A stretch of 64,000 bases of DNA, taken from Bacteroidales bacterium (GTDB lineage Bacteria; Bacteroidota; Bacteroidia; Bacteroidales; UBA1402). The notes under the pieces are model-generated. The model worked only from the letters and a program-made list of their open reading frames with translations. It did not search any database and was not told the origin of the DNA. The position numbers were made by a program, and so were the translations under genes. How positions within the stretch are numbered: position 1 is the first letter of the stretch; every line of letters starts with the position of its first letter. The stretch spans positions 346,600-410,599 of the forward strand of contig JAFUDT010000003.1 of NCBI GenBank assembly GCA_017464285.1. The letters are read 5' to 3'. Of the stretch, positions 57,045-64,000 are shown piece by piece.

Positions 57045-57082
57045 CCGATTCCCTATCCCCCCGGTAGGAGTACTGACAAAAC

Positions 57083-57113
57083 AAAAGGCTGACACGCGGG
57101 TGCCAGCCTTTTT
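57083..57113. terminator. Intrinsic terminator between hslR and the lipoprotein gene
   Basis: AAAAGGCTGACA and TGCCAGCCTTTTT pair around a short loop, with a T5 run on the plus strand. An A-rich run on the other side may serve the convergent gene. Confidence 0.75.
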
Positions 57114-57132
57114 AATGTACATGCCGGGCGGA

Positions 57133-57723
57133 CTATTGCACGCTACCGAGCATTTCCTTGACAGTCACGCCCACGCCGATGAATTTCTCTCCGTAATCCT
57201 TTTTGAATTGGCGGAAATAGGCTTTGTGCCCCACCGAGATGTTGAACCACACGCCGTTGTGCTGGTAGAGATACATGATGGTGGCCGAGGGCTTGTCGGT
57301 GGTGGGAGCCTCAGTGATTTCCTCTCCAAGCTCGTCGCCCGAGATGCCTTTGGCCTTATACACTTTCTCTCCGTCGGCAGCTTTCTTTACAGCTGCATAG
57401 ACCTTTTGCAGATAGGCCTGCACCTTGGCTGCGGGAATGGCCGTGATGTCGTTTCCGGTGTAGAAGAACACCTCGTCTTTCATCGGCTTGCTCTCGCTAC
57501 GGGGGTCGGTCGCCAGTTCACTTAGTTCGATGGCGAAGTCGGGCACCAGCTTGTCGCTTTCCAGGCCTGCGAAGGCGAATTTGTTGCCGATGGAGATGTT
57601 GCTTTTGCCGCCACCGTCGCCTTGATTGCCGTTATCGCCTTGGCTGCCGCCTTCATTTTGGTTGTTTCCGCCGCAAGATAGCAGCAGCGCTGCACAAGCC
57701 AGGAGTACTAATGTTTTTTTCAT
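57133..57723 (-). CDS. Hypothetical lipoprotein
   Basis: A 196-residue lipoprotein (LLLSC, Cys17). A Gly/Asn/Gln-rich stretch (residues 18-40, GGNNQNEGGSQGDNGNQGDG) acts as a flexible tether. The folded part has FAGLESDKLVPDFAIELSEL, TGNDITAIPAAKVQAYLQKV and SATIMYLYQHNGVWFNISVGH (in parts). I recognise no family. It is the last gene of the three-gene operon that starts with the OmpA-like gene, 38 nt after the coiled-coil gene. Confidence 0.7.
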   Translation of the reverse strand: MKKTLVLLACAALLLSCGGNNQNEGGSQGDNGNQGDGGGKSNISIGNKFAFAGLESDKLVPDFAIELSELATDPRSESKPMKDEVFFYTGNDITAIPAAKVQAYLQKVYAAVKKAADGEKVYKAKGISGDELGEEITEAPTTDKPSATIMYLYQHNGVWFNISVGHKAYFRQFKKDYGEKFIGVGVTVKEMLGSVQ

Positions 57724-57761
57724 AATGATGTATGGTTAGAGGGTTGTTATGTTACATTCAC

Positions 57762-58898
57762 TTATTCATTCCTGGTATCGCCGCCGACTTTCAGGTCGAA
57801 ATCCTCGATTTTTTTCGATAGTTCGAAGTAGAGATAGGCTGCAGTGTAAGGTGTGGACTCATACAGTGAATACTCCGCACTCTGTGTCATGGCATACAAT
57901 TTTTCCTGAACCTCTTTTTCCTGCTTGAGGACAGGCAGCATTTCGGCCCGGCAGCAGTCCATCGCAGCGATTACGGCATTGCGATGGATGGGAATGTACT
58001 CTCCGTAGAAGGCTTTCATGGTATTGATCCATCGGGTATTAGCGGCTTTTTCGCGGGCTTGTGCGGCTCTCACTTGTTCGGCGGATATGGCCTCTTCTTC
58101 CTCTATTACAGCCTTTGCTATCTCAGCATTTATATCTTCGATGGTCTTCTGATACTTCTTTTTGTATAGATCCATTCCTTCACTCATGGCTGAAGTGATT
58201 TTCCCGCTTGCTTCGTTTTGGAGACGGTAGGCCTTCTGAGCCAGTGCGTTCATCTCCTGCACCAGGGCTGCTTGTGTTTTGTTGGCGGCACGTTTGCCTT
58301 TGTCGGCTTCCATTTTGTTTGTTACGGACTCTCCCAAGCCAGACTGCTGCATGAATTCCATGCGCTGCTGCTCGGTCATGTGCGACATGGCCTCGATGTC
58401 GCGGGTGGTCATGCCGCCCGTCCGGGCTGCCATCCTCTTGTCGGCCAAGGCTTTCTGGTCGGCCTCGCTCATCTGTCCGCCTTGCATTTTTGCGATATCG
58501 GCCTGGCTCAGTCCTAGACCGCCAACCCGGCTTTTCATGACACTCATGGCCAGTTTCTGGGCCTCGGCATCACTCATGCCGGCCACTTGTGCAGCGGTCA
58601 GGTTGGTGCCGCCGACTTTCGACGACATCGCCTTCTGCTGGAGCGAAGGAGCCAGCGTCTTTTGCTGCATTTCCTGAATCTGGTCGTTGGCCTCGTTCCA
58701 TTTTTCCATGAACTCATTGAGAATGTCCGAGTCGGGCAATTCGGTGCGGGTGGGGTCGTTGTGTTCCACCCAATGGTTGAGCAAAGCTGCCGTGGAAGGC
58801 AAATCGGGCGTCATGCCCATGACGGCTTCGGGGGTCATCTGCGCCCGGGCCGGGAGAAGCAGCGAGAAAGCTGCCAAAACGAAGAATAGTCTTTTCAT
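57762..58898 (-). CDS. Exported coiled-coil protein with three GG-motif repeats
   Basis: A 378-residue exported protein (signal ending PARAQ). Three imperfect repeats lie at about residues 90-185: SKVGGTNLTAAQVAGM, SRVGGLGLSQADIAKM and ARTGGMTTRDIEAMSHM. They share S/A-x-V/T-GG and a short helix ending in Met. The C-terminal half (about 215-340) is a long charged helix (EASGKITSAMSEGMDLYKKKY, EDINAEIAKAVIEEEEAISAE). No family is recognised. It follows the OmpA-like gene by 5 nt. Confidence 0.7.
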   Translation of the reverse strand: MKRLFFVLAAFSLLLPARAQMTPEAVMGMTPDLPSTAALLNHWVEHNDPTRTELPDSDILNEFMEKWNEANDQIQEMQQKTLAPSLQQKAMSSKVGGTNLTAAQVAGMSDAEAQKLAMSVMKSRVGGLGLSQADIAKMQGGQMSEADQKALADKRMAARTGGMTTRDIEAMSHMTEQQRMEFMQQSGLGESVTNKMEADKGKRAANKTQAALVQEMNALAQKAYRLQNEASGKITSAMSEGMDLYKKKYQKTIEDINAEIAKAVIEEEEAISAEQVRAAQAREKAANTRWINTMKAFYGEYIPIHRNAVIAAMDCCRAEMLPVLKQEKEVQEKLYAMTQSAEYSLYESTPYTAAYLYFELSKKIEDFDLKVGGDTRNE

Positions 58899-58903
58899 AG
58901 GAT

Positions 58904-60025
58904 TTATTTTTTTACAAATTCCACACGTCGGTTTTGGGCACGTCCGGCTTCTGTCCCGTTGTCGGCAACAGGGACGCGCGAGCCCTTGCCCACAGCCTCC
59001 AGGCGGGCGCCGTCGATCCCCAGGTCCGTGAGCGCCTTGACAATGGTCTCGGCACGCTGCTGTGACAGGGAATCGTTGATTTCGTCGGAGCCCTGGTTGT
59101 CGGTATGGCCCTGCACCTCGAAGATCAGGTCGGGATGCATCTCCATGAATGCGGCCACGTTCCTGATTTTTTCCATGGATTCCTGTTTGAGCGTGGCCTG
59201 GCCGGTATCGAACAGGATGTCGTTGGAGATGAATTTGCCTGTTTCCTGGACGGATTTGTCGATAGCCGTCAGATTGCGCTCGTACAGGTCGATGCCGCCA
59301 CTGGCGAGGACCACGTTGCGTAGGTAGGTCAGGCCTTCATAGTCGAAGGGCACATGGAAACAGAACCAGAGGGGGCGTTGGACCTTGGGCAGGCTGATGA
59401 TGCGCTTGCCGTCGGCAAAGACTTTCACGGCCCCTTGGTTGAACGAGACCGCCATATGGTGCCAACCTTGCTTGAAAGGCAGTTTGATATTGGTGACTTC
59501 GGCATCCTCTTTCTTTCCGTCGTTGTGTTCGACATAGTTTCTGCCATCCTCGTCATTTTCGTCCGAGCATACGGCATGCACCAGCTCAAAGGCGTGGTCG
59601 CTTGGAGACAACGGGTTTTCGTCGCGCCCGATGTTGTTGTTGGCCAACAACAGTTTGAGGTCGTTCACTCCAACTTCTTCCTTATATGTCCAATAATAGA
59701 AGTCGTACTCTATGGTGAATTCTCCGGGCAGATAGACCCCCTGTTGTTTGATGATCGGGGTGATGAGGCCGTTGTCGGTGATTTCCATCGCCTTGACACC
59801 CTCAAAAGTCCTGACAGCCGCCCTCCCGTCAAGCAGTTTCCATTTCGAAGGGGCTTTTCCTATGGACTCGGCCATGAGATTGTCTTGAAACATGATGGTG
59901 TCACCACGTTTGAACTCCGATGAAACCCTTGCCGTCGGATTCTGTGCGCAAACGCCGCCTGTGGTGCCGGGCAGTGGTAAAAGCAGGGACAGGACGGCCG
60001 TCAATACTTTGTTTTTCGTAGTCAT
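58904..60025 (-). CDS. OmpA-family protein with a LamG-like domain
   Basis: A 373-residue exported protein. The N-terminal part (about residues 35-240) looks like a LamG/concanavalin jelly roll: TYKEEVGVNDLKLLLANNNIG, LPFKQGWHHMAVSFNQGAVKVFADGKRI (in parts). The C terminus is an OmpA peptidoglycan-binding domain: NDILFDTGQATLKQESMEKI, VQGHTDNQGSDEIND, LSQQRAETIVKAL and GRAQNRRVEFV. Together these suggest an envelope-tethered ligand-binding protein. It is the first gene of the operon divergent from the kinase. Confidence 0.85.
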   Translation of the reverse strand: MTTKNKVLTAVLSLLLPLPGTTGGVCAQNPTARVSSEFKRGDTIMFQDNLMAESIGKAPSKWKLLDGRAAVRTFEGVKAMEITDNGLITPIIKQQGVYLPGEFTIEYDFYYWTYKEEVGVNDLKLLLANNNIGRDENPLSPSDHAFELVHAVCSDENDEDGRNYVEHNDGKKEDAEVTNIKLPFKQGWHHMAVSFNQGAVKVFADGKRIISLPKVQRPLWFCFHVPFDYEGLTYLRNVVLASGGIDLYERNLTAIDKSVQETGKFISNDILFDTGQATLKQESMEKIRNVAAFMEMHPDLIFEVQGHTDNQGSDEINDSLSQQRAETIVKALTDLGIDGARLEAVGKGSRVPVADNGTEAGRAQNRRVEFVKK

Positions 60026-60055
60026 TCTTCAGGTGTAAACTTGTGAGGTCTGTGA

Positions 60056-60169
60056 CAAAAATACTCGGTTCTGTACGATGCTGTTCCACCCAAACAGGGG
60101 GAAATGTTGCGATAGCCATATGATTCTACCCGTTTGGGTGGTACGTGGGGAGAGGAATGACTATCTTTG
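60056..60169. promoter_or_regulatory. Divergent promoters with symmetric 10-bp inverted repeat
   Basis: CCACCCAAAC (60086-60095) and GTTTGGGTGG (60132-60141) are perfect inverted arms 36 nt apart. The left arm lies 22 nt upstream of the OmpA-operon -7 box TATTTTTG (minus strand, 60056-60063). The right arm lies 20 nt upstream of the kinase -7 box TATCTTTG (60162-60169). Each arm thus sits where a -33 box would be, and neither promoter has a clean TTTG at that place. The layout fits an activator, such as the adjacent NarL-type regulator, controlling both sides. Confidence 0.6.
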
Positions 60170-60188
60170 TGGATGATATCTGAACGTT

Positions 60189-62075
60189 ATGGTCATCATA
60201 AGACGAATGCTCTGTATTGTCCTGACAGCATCTTGCCTGTCTTTGTCGGCCTACAACGACCATCGCAACGTGGCCTGCGATTCCCTCGAAGCTGTCCTTT
60301 CCGGTGGTAACCCGCCCGAGGGCGAACGACTGCTCGGCCTATATGACGAGCTGATGCGCGGCTACCTGCCTTACGATGCGCGTAAGGCGGCCGATTACGG
60401 TCATCGGGCGATAGCCTTGAGCTACAAGCTGAACGATCTGAGTACCAGGGCCTATGTGCTTCGCCATTTCGGGCTGCTCAGCTATGGTCGGGAAGACTAT
60501 GACGAGGCTCTTGAGTATTTCACCTGGGCCCTGGCTGTCACCGATAGCATGGCCCGAAGCCGCCGCTATACGGAAAAAAACATCGACGATGCCCGTTCGG
60601 CCCTCTACGGTAGCATAGCCAATGTGTACAACCTGCAGGGCAAGGCCCATCTGGCCATACATTATTACCAGTTGGCCTTGCCCATTTTCGAGAAATACCG
60701 TTGGCAGGAAAGCCGGGCTGTTCTCCATTACAACCTTGGTGAGCTTTATTACTCGATGGGCAATATCGAATCTTCTGAGGAACACTTCCTCTCGACTGCA
60801 ACACTGGGAGAGAGTGCGGGAGATTCCCTAATGATGGCCTATGGATGGAAAGGATTGCTGGGTATTTATGTGCAGCAGGGCGATTACGTCAAAGCCAGAG
60901 ATGTGGCAACTCGCTGTTTGGCCTATTACCATGCCCACCGCGTCGAAGAAGCTGCCGACTATCCTGTGGTGCTGGCCTTGCTCGTGCAGCTCAATATGAT
61001 GCACGGACACGAGAATCTGGCCCTTGCCGGAGCCTATGCGCGGGAAGCCCTCTCCCTGGCCGACAGCCTGCTGTTTGAAAACCGTAGTGCCGTATATGCA
61101 GCCTGCTGTCGGCTCTCGATGGCCCAGGGCTGTTGGCAGGAGGCGCTGGACTATGGCCTTCAGACCATCCGTCCCGATTCTTCTGCCACCGACGCCGATG
61201 CCGGCTGCTACAGAATGTTGGCGGAGATTTATGCCCAGTTAGGACAGAAAGATAAAAGCCGGGAATACATTGATAAAATGTACAATACGATGTTGCGCTT
61301 CGCTACCGAGCACTATCAGAGCGGGCTTTCGCAGATGGAAGTGATCTATGAAACGCAAAAGAAAGAGGAGCGGATTGTGGCTCTCGGCAAGCAGCACAGC
61401 CTACTGCAGTGGTTACTTGGGGTGACGGCGGTTGCCGCCCTGGCGCTCGTGGTCATCGTGGTGTTGCTCGTAGTAACACACCGTAGGAAGAGAAAACTGC
61501 TCACGGCTCAGGTGGCCATGGCAACAGAGGCGAAAGAACGACATCTGCTGGCCCGCGACCTGCACGACGGCTTGGGCGGCATGTTGTCGCTGCTGAGACT
61601 GAAAACAGAGCGGGGAGAGGAGACCTTGCCGCTCATCGACAGCATCCATACAGAACTGCGTCGCACGGCCCACCACCTCATGCCCGACGAACTGCTCCGC
61701 AACGGGTTGTGCCCAGCCTTGCACGATTTTGCGCTGAGTGTGCCGGGGGCGGAGTTTCAGGGTGTGGGCGACATCGCGCTCGACAAAAACCGCGAGCTGG
61801 TGCTCTACCGTTGTGCCTATGAACTGGTGAACAACGCCATCAAGCATGCCCAGGCCGGTCGCATCGTCATCCAGCTGATGCAGGACAAAGGGCAGGTGAC
61901 GCTCTCTGTCAGCGACGACGGCAAGGGCATGACCTTGTCTCCTGAGGATCATCGTCCCAAGGAAGGAATGGGTCTGCAAAACATCCGTGAGCGTATCGCC
62001 CCTTACCATGGGCAGCTCGACATCGTCTCTGTCAACGAGATGGGAACAGATATCAACATCATAATGCCATTATGA
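60189..62075 (+). CDS. TPR-sensor histidine kinase (HisKA_3)
   Basis: A 628-residue membrane kinase. After a signal peptide, TPR-like helices fill residues 50-390 (ARKAADYGHRAIALSYKLND, HLAIHYYQLALPIFEKYR, GDYVKARDVATRCLAYYH). One transmembrane helix lies near 402-430. The HisKA_3 phospho-His is H458 in ARDLHDGLGGMLS. ATPase motifs are YELVNNAIKHAQAG, SDDGKGM and GMGLQNIRERI. The periplasmic TPR domain is the likely sensor. Its stop overlaps the regulator start by 4 nt, so kinase and regulator form a pair. Confidence 0.9.
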   Translation: MVIIRRMLCIVLTASCLSLSAYNDHRNVACDSLEAVLSGGNPPEGERLLGLYDELMRGYLPYDARKAADYGHRAIALSYKLNDLSTRAYVLRHFGLLSYGREDYDEALEYFTWALAVTDSMARSRRYTEKNIDDARSALYGSIANVYNLQGKAHLAIHYYQLALPIFEKYRWQESRAVLHYNLGELYYSMGNIESSEEHFLSTATLGESAGDSLMMAYGWKGLLGIYVQQGDYVKARDVATRCLAYYHAHRVEEAADYPVVLALLVQLNMMHGHENLALAGAYAREALSLADSLLFENRSAVYAACCRLSMAQGCWQEALDYGLQTIRPDSSATDADAGCYRMLAEIYAQLGQKDKSREYIDKMYNTMLRFATEHYQSGLSQMEVIYETQKKEERIVALGKQHSLLQWLLGVTAVAALALVVIVVLLVVTHRRKRKLLTAQVAMATEAKERHLLARDLHDGLGGMLSLLRLKTERGEETLPLIDSIHTELRRTAHHLMPDELLRNGLCPALHDFALSVPGAEFQGVGDIALDKNRELVLYRCAYELVNNAIKHAQAGRIVIQLMQDKGQVTLSVSDDGKGMTLSPEDHRPKEGMGLQNIRERIAPYHGQLDIVSVNEMGTDINIIMPL

Positions 62076-62701
62076 CAACCATAAAGTATCGGATAGATGT
62101 TTGCATTGTCGATGACCACAGCATGCTCAACGAAGGCCTGACCAGCGTCATCAACCAGAGCAGTGAGGCTCATGTGAGCAACACTTTCACTACGCTTGCC
62201 GCCTGTCGCCAGGCGCTCATGGAGCGTCAGCCCGATGTGCTGCTGCTCGATGTCTCTCTGCCCGACGGTGACGGTATTGATTTCTGCCGTGAGGTGGCAG
62301 CTGATTATCCCAAGGTGCGCATCCTGGCCGTCACCGTCCACGACGAATACTCCCTCATCCATCGGATGTTGGAGGCAGGGGCTCATGGCTACCTGCTGAA
62401 AAATTCATCCGGCGAAGAGCTTCTTGGAGCCATTGTTGCTGTGTGGAAGGGGCAGAAGTATATTTCTCCGGCAGTGGCTGACATCCTTGACAGCGGCAAT
62501 GACAGGAAATTTGTACTTACAGATGTCGAGAAAAATGTCCTGAAACAGATTTGTGACGGTCTGACCAATCCGGAAATCGCCGCAAACATCCATCTCAGTA
62601 CTGAGACCATCAATTGGTACCGCAAACGTCTGCTGTCCAAGTTCAACGTGAAGAATTCCGTGAGCCTGGTCCGTAAGGCGATGGAAGAGAAGCTGGTCTG
62701 A
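62072..62701 (+). CDS. NarL/LuxR-type response regulator
   Basis: A 209-residue regulator. The receiver shows VCIVDDHSMLNEGL (acidic pair at 14-15), the phospho-acceptor LLLDVSLPDGDGI (Asp60), TVHDEYSLIHRMLEAGAHGYLLKNS (the Lys switch, in parts). The LuxR HTH is LTDVEKNVLKQICDGLTNPEIAANI (in parts) and LSTETINWYRKRLLSKF. It pairs with the kinase just upstream. The symmetric repeat in the divergent promoter region is its best candidate operator. Confidence 0.93.
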   Translation: MTTIKYRIDVCIVDDHSMLNEGLTSVINQSSEAHVSNTFTTLAACRQALMERQPDVLLLDVSLPDGDGIDFCREVAADYPKVRILAVTVHDEYSLIHRMLEAGAHGYLLKNSSGEELLGAIVAVWKGQKYISPAVADILDSGNDRKFVLTDVEKNVLKQICDGLTNPEIAANIHLSTETINWYRKRLLSKFNVKNSVSLVRKAMEEKLV

Positions 62702-62705
62702 TCTT

Positions 62706-62888
62706 TCATAAAAAATGAACCTCATAGACTGTATGTAGTAACTGAGCTTCCGGCATGCCTTTGTTTTCCTTGAAGAAGTTCCGGTGTGCCTCCATAAGGG
62801 CCAAGGCGCCCTGATGACGGAAGATATACGTATACCGTCCTCCTCTCCTGTACAGGAAGATGATGGTTTTTTCTATCATTTTGATCAT
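62706..62888 (-). CDS. Possible small protein facing the regulator gene
   Basis: A 60-residue reading frame on the minus strand ending 5 nt from the convergent regulator stop. [20 protein letters not shown] and [18 protein letters not shown] look protein-like, with G/C at third codon positions as in the neighbours. No family is recognised and no promoter box is seen. The remaining 62889-63070 gap is AT-rich and holds a TAATTTTG box (63029-63036) ahead of the ORF6N gene. Confidence 0.35.
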   Translation of the reverse strand: MIKMIEKTIIFLYRRGGRYTYIFRHQGALALMEAHRNFFKENKGMPEAQLLHTVYEVHFL

Positions 62889-63070
62889 TCTTTAGGCTCT
62901 TGTTCCTTTACTGCAAAGAGACATCCTGCCGATCAAAGTGGTATGCTTTTCAATTATTATTTGCACATAAAAAGAGCCATAATGCGGCAAATAGTTTGCA
63001 TAACCGAATGGTATTCAAAAGAAAAATGTAATTTTGTAGACAAGGAAAGACATTATCCATAGAGAGTGTT

Positions 63071-63604
63071 ATGGCAAAGAAGAAAACTGCAGAAAAGGGT
63101 GAATCTAAGGTTGTCGCAAAATACGACACCCTCGATGCTATGTCCCCAAACCATGACGAGGTGATAACATCCGTTGCACAAAGTTGCTCTGAAGACATCA
63201 GTATTAAGTCGATGATACGAGTCGTACGTGGACAGCAGGTGATGCTTGACTTCGATTTGGCTTTTCTATATGGTGTTGAAACAAAAGCACTCAATCAGGC
63301 TGTTAAGCGTAATATAAATCGTTTCCCTGAGGACTTTATGTTCAAGTTGACAAAAAACGAACTTGAAATATTGCGGTCACAAATTGTGACCTCCAACCCG
63401 ACAGAAAGACAGCAAAATACAAATTGGAAGTCACAAATTGTGACCTCCAATCTTGACAATAATCATGGCTCAGATATTTTGATGTCACAAAATGCGACAT
63501 CAAGTTTTGCGAAAATGGGCTTAAGAAGGCCGCCTTATGCCTTCACTCGCAATGGAGTGGCCATGCTTAGTAGCGTGTTGAGCAACGAAGTAAGTTTACC
63601 ATAG
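63071..63604 (+). pseudogene. ORF6N-domain protein, C-terminally broken
   Basis: A 177-residue product with an ORF6N domain. SIKSMIRVVRGQQVMLDFDLAFLYGV, ALNQAVKRNINRFPEDFMFKL (in parts) and LTKNELEIL are typical of phage-type ORF6N proteins. Family members end with SSVL followed by a helical tail of about 100 residues; here the frame runs into SNEVSLP and a stop. The sequence after that belongs to another gene. Codon use is more AT-rich than in the rest of the window, so it is accessory DNA. Regulatory or antirepressor-type function is inferred. Confidence 0.7.
63376..63503 (+). repeat. Three in-frame 54-nt repeats within the ORF6N gene
   Basis: GTCACAAATTGTGACCTCCA (plus A) occurs at 63376-63396 and identically at 63430-63450, and in a changed form at 63484-63503. 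The spacing is exactly 54 nt (18 codons), giving SQIVTSN, SQIVTSN and SQNATSS. The TCACAA-A-TTGTGA core is itself a palindrome. In-frame repeats of this kind are known from ORF6N-type proteins and can vary in number. Confidence 0.75.
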
Positions 63605-63774
63605 AATATTTAGACGAGTATGTCCGTCAAGGGAAACCAGATAAGATAGAGAAAGCTTATATCTGGCAGACGGCTATTGGGCTGCAGAAGGAGATGTCTG
63701 CGTACGAGTGGGCGAAAGGCCACTCTGGCGTTCTTCTGGCAGATGATGTAGTAGAAAAGGGTGAGAAATGGTGA
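63595..63774 (+). pseudogene. VbhA-type antitoxin-like fragment
   Basis: In a second frame (about +1 relative to ORF6N) the sequence reads FTIEYLDEYVRQGKPDKIEK then AYIWQTAIGLQKEM, resembling the N-terminal helix pair of VbhA-like antitoxins of Fic proteins. It has no start codon and is fused to the broken ORF6N end. The tail AYEWAKGHSGVLLADD is not typical. No Fic gene is seen in the window. It looks like a recombination remnant. Confidence 0.45.
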
Positions 63775-63787
63775 CAAAGAAGAATAA

Positions 63788-64000
63788 ATACGTTATAGAA
63801 ATAAAAGAATACGAGATAAGAGCAAGATATCAATACGATTCTACAACGACCATAAGGTTCTTGCCGTATGGGACGAAGCCAACAACCAGTGGTGGTTCTC
63901 GGTTCTGGATATTGTGGGGGCTATCAATCAGCAAGATGACCACGAAAGGAACCGCAACTACTGGAAGTATCTGAAGGCTAAACTGCGGAAGGAAGAGAAT
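63788..64000 (+). pseudogene. BRO-N / antirepressor-type gene, partial and without clear start
   Basis: From 63833 the frame reads IRFYNDHKVLAVWDEANNQWWFSVLDIVGAINQ (in parts), then NRNYWKYLKAKLRKEEN to the window end. This is the BRO-N domain of phage antirepressor or DinD-like proteins. No ATG, GTG or TTG lies in that frame after the upstream stop at 63785, while the ATG at 63768 is in another frame. A frameshift or a non-standard start is implied. The gene continues beyond the window. Confidence 0.55.

Noticed and set aside
57762..60025. The LamG/OmpA and coiled-coil genes considered as part of a secretion system or gliding machinery
   Set aside because: No Por/Gld, type VI or type IX components lie nearby, and no secretion-system motif is seen in them.
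63376..63503. Regularly spaced palindromic repeats considered as a CRISPR array
   Set aside because: Only three units, in coding frame with a spacing of exactly 18 codons, and no cas genes.

Overview
The window is chromosomal DNA from a GC-rich member of the Bacteroidales (phylum Bacteroidota). Four signs point there. Promoters match the Bacteroides type (TTTG, about 20 nt, TAnnTTTG). Exported proteins have many lipoboxes next to an SS/TACS-type signal peptide. Several conserved gene neighbourhoods are typical of the phylum: coaX / outer-membrane barrel / TPR / lptC / ppiD; sigma-54 regulator / lptE / secG; nusB-yajC-ybbR-coaE facing a PUR protein-rplY-pth-hslR; and DUF3127, DUF3276, DUF4837 and DUF5606 proteins. 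The genus cannot be fixed from sequence reading alone.

Layout. Positions 1-7.6 kb hold a flavodoxin-type reductase, a sugar O-acetyltransferase, a cyclophilin-like lipoprotein, a strong structured inverted repeat (2315-2456), pepD with a clear promoter, and two surface-type lipoproteins (beta-helix and fasciclin). Positions 7.7-31.3 kb are one tightly packed, co-directional block of ten exported carbohydrate-active proteins: two GH78 and one GH106 alpha-L-rhamnosidase, a GH140-type apiosidase, a GH127/DUF1680 enzyme, two GH2 enzymes, an SGNH acetylesterase, a five-bladed-propeller glycosidase-like lipoprotein and a DUF5703 protein. This resembles the side-chain part of a rhamnogalacturonan-II-type pectin utilisation locus. 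No SusC/SusD pair or dedicated regulator lies in the window, and the block runs without a visible break into coaX.

Positions 31.3-57 kb are core genome: CoA synthesis (coaX, coaE), envelope biogenesis (lptC, lptE, OM barrel, PpiD, YajC, SecG), translation and RNA (rlmN, rng, rpsP, rplY, pth, hslR, nusB, tRNA-Ser, a 29-residue basic peptide), and DNA metabolism (ssb, mutY, HU, recA). Several genes have recognisable promoters and intrinsic terminators.

Positions 57-62.7 kb hold a compact two-component module. A TPR histidine kinase and a NarL-type regulator are transcribed divergently from a three-gene export operon (LamG/OmpA-like, repeat-bearing coiled-coil protein, lipoprotein). A perfect 10-bp inverted repeat sits just upstream of both divergent promoters. 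The last kilobase is lower in GC and holds broken accessory genes: ORF6N, VbhA-like and BRO-N fragments.

The most interesting leads are the SusCD-less pectinase block with its DUF5703 and propeller proteins, the symmetric operator of the divergent two-component module, the large hairpin upstream of pepD, and the decayed antirepressor region with 54-nt coding repeats.
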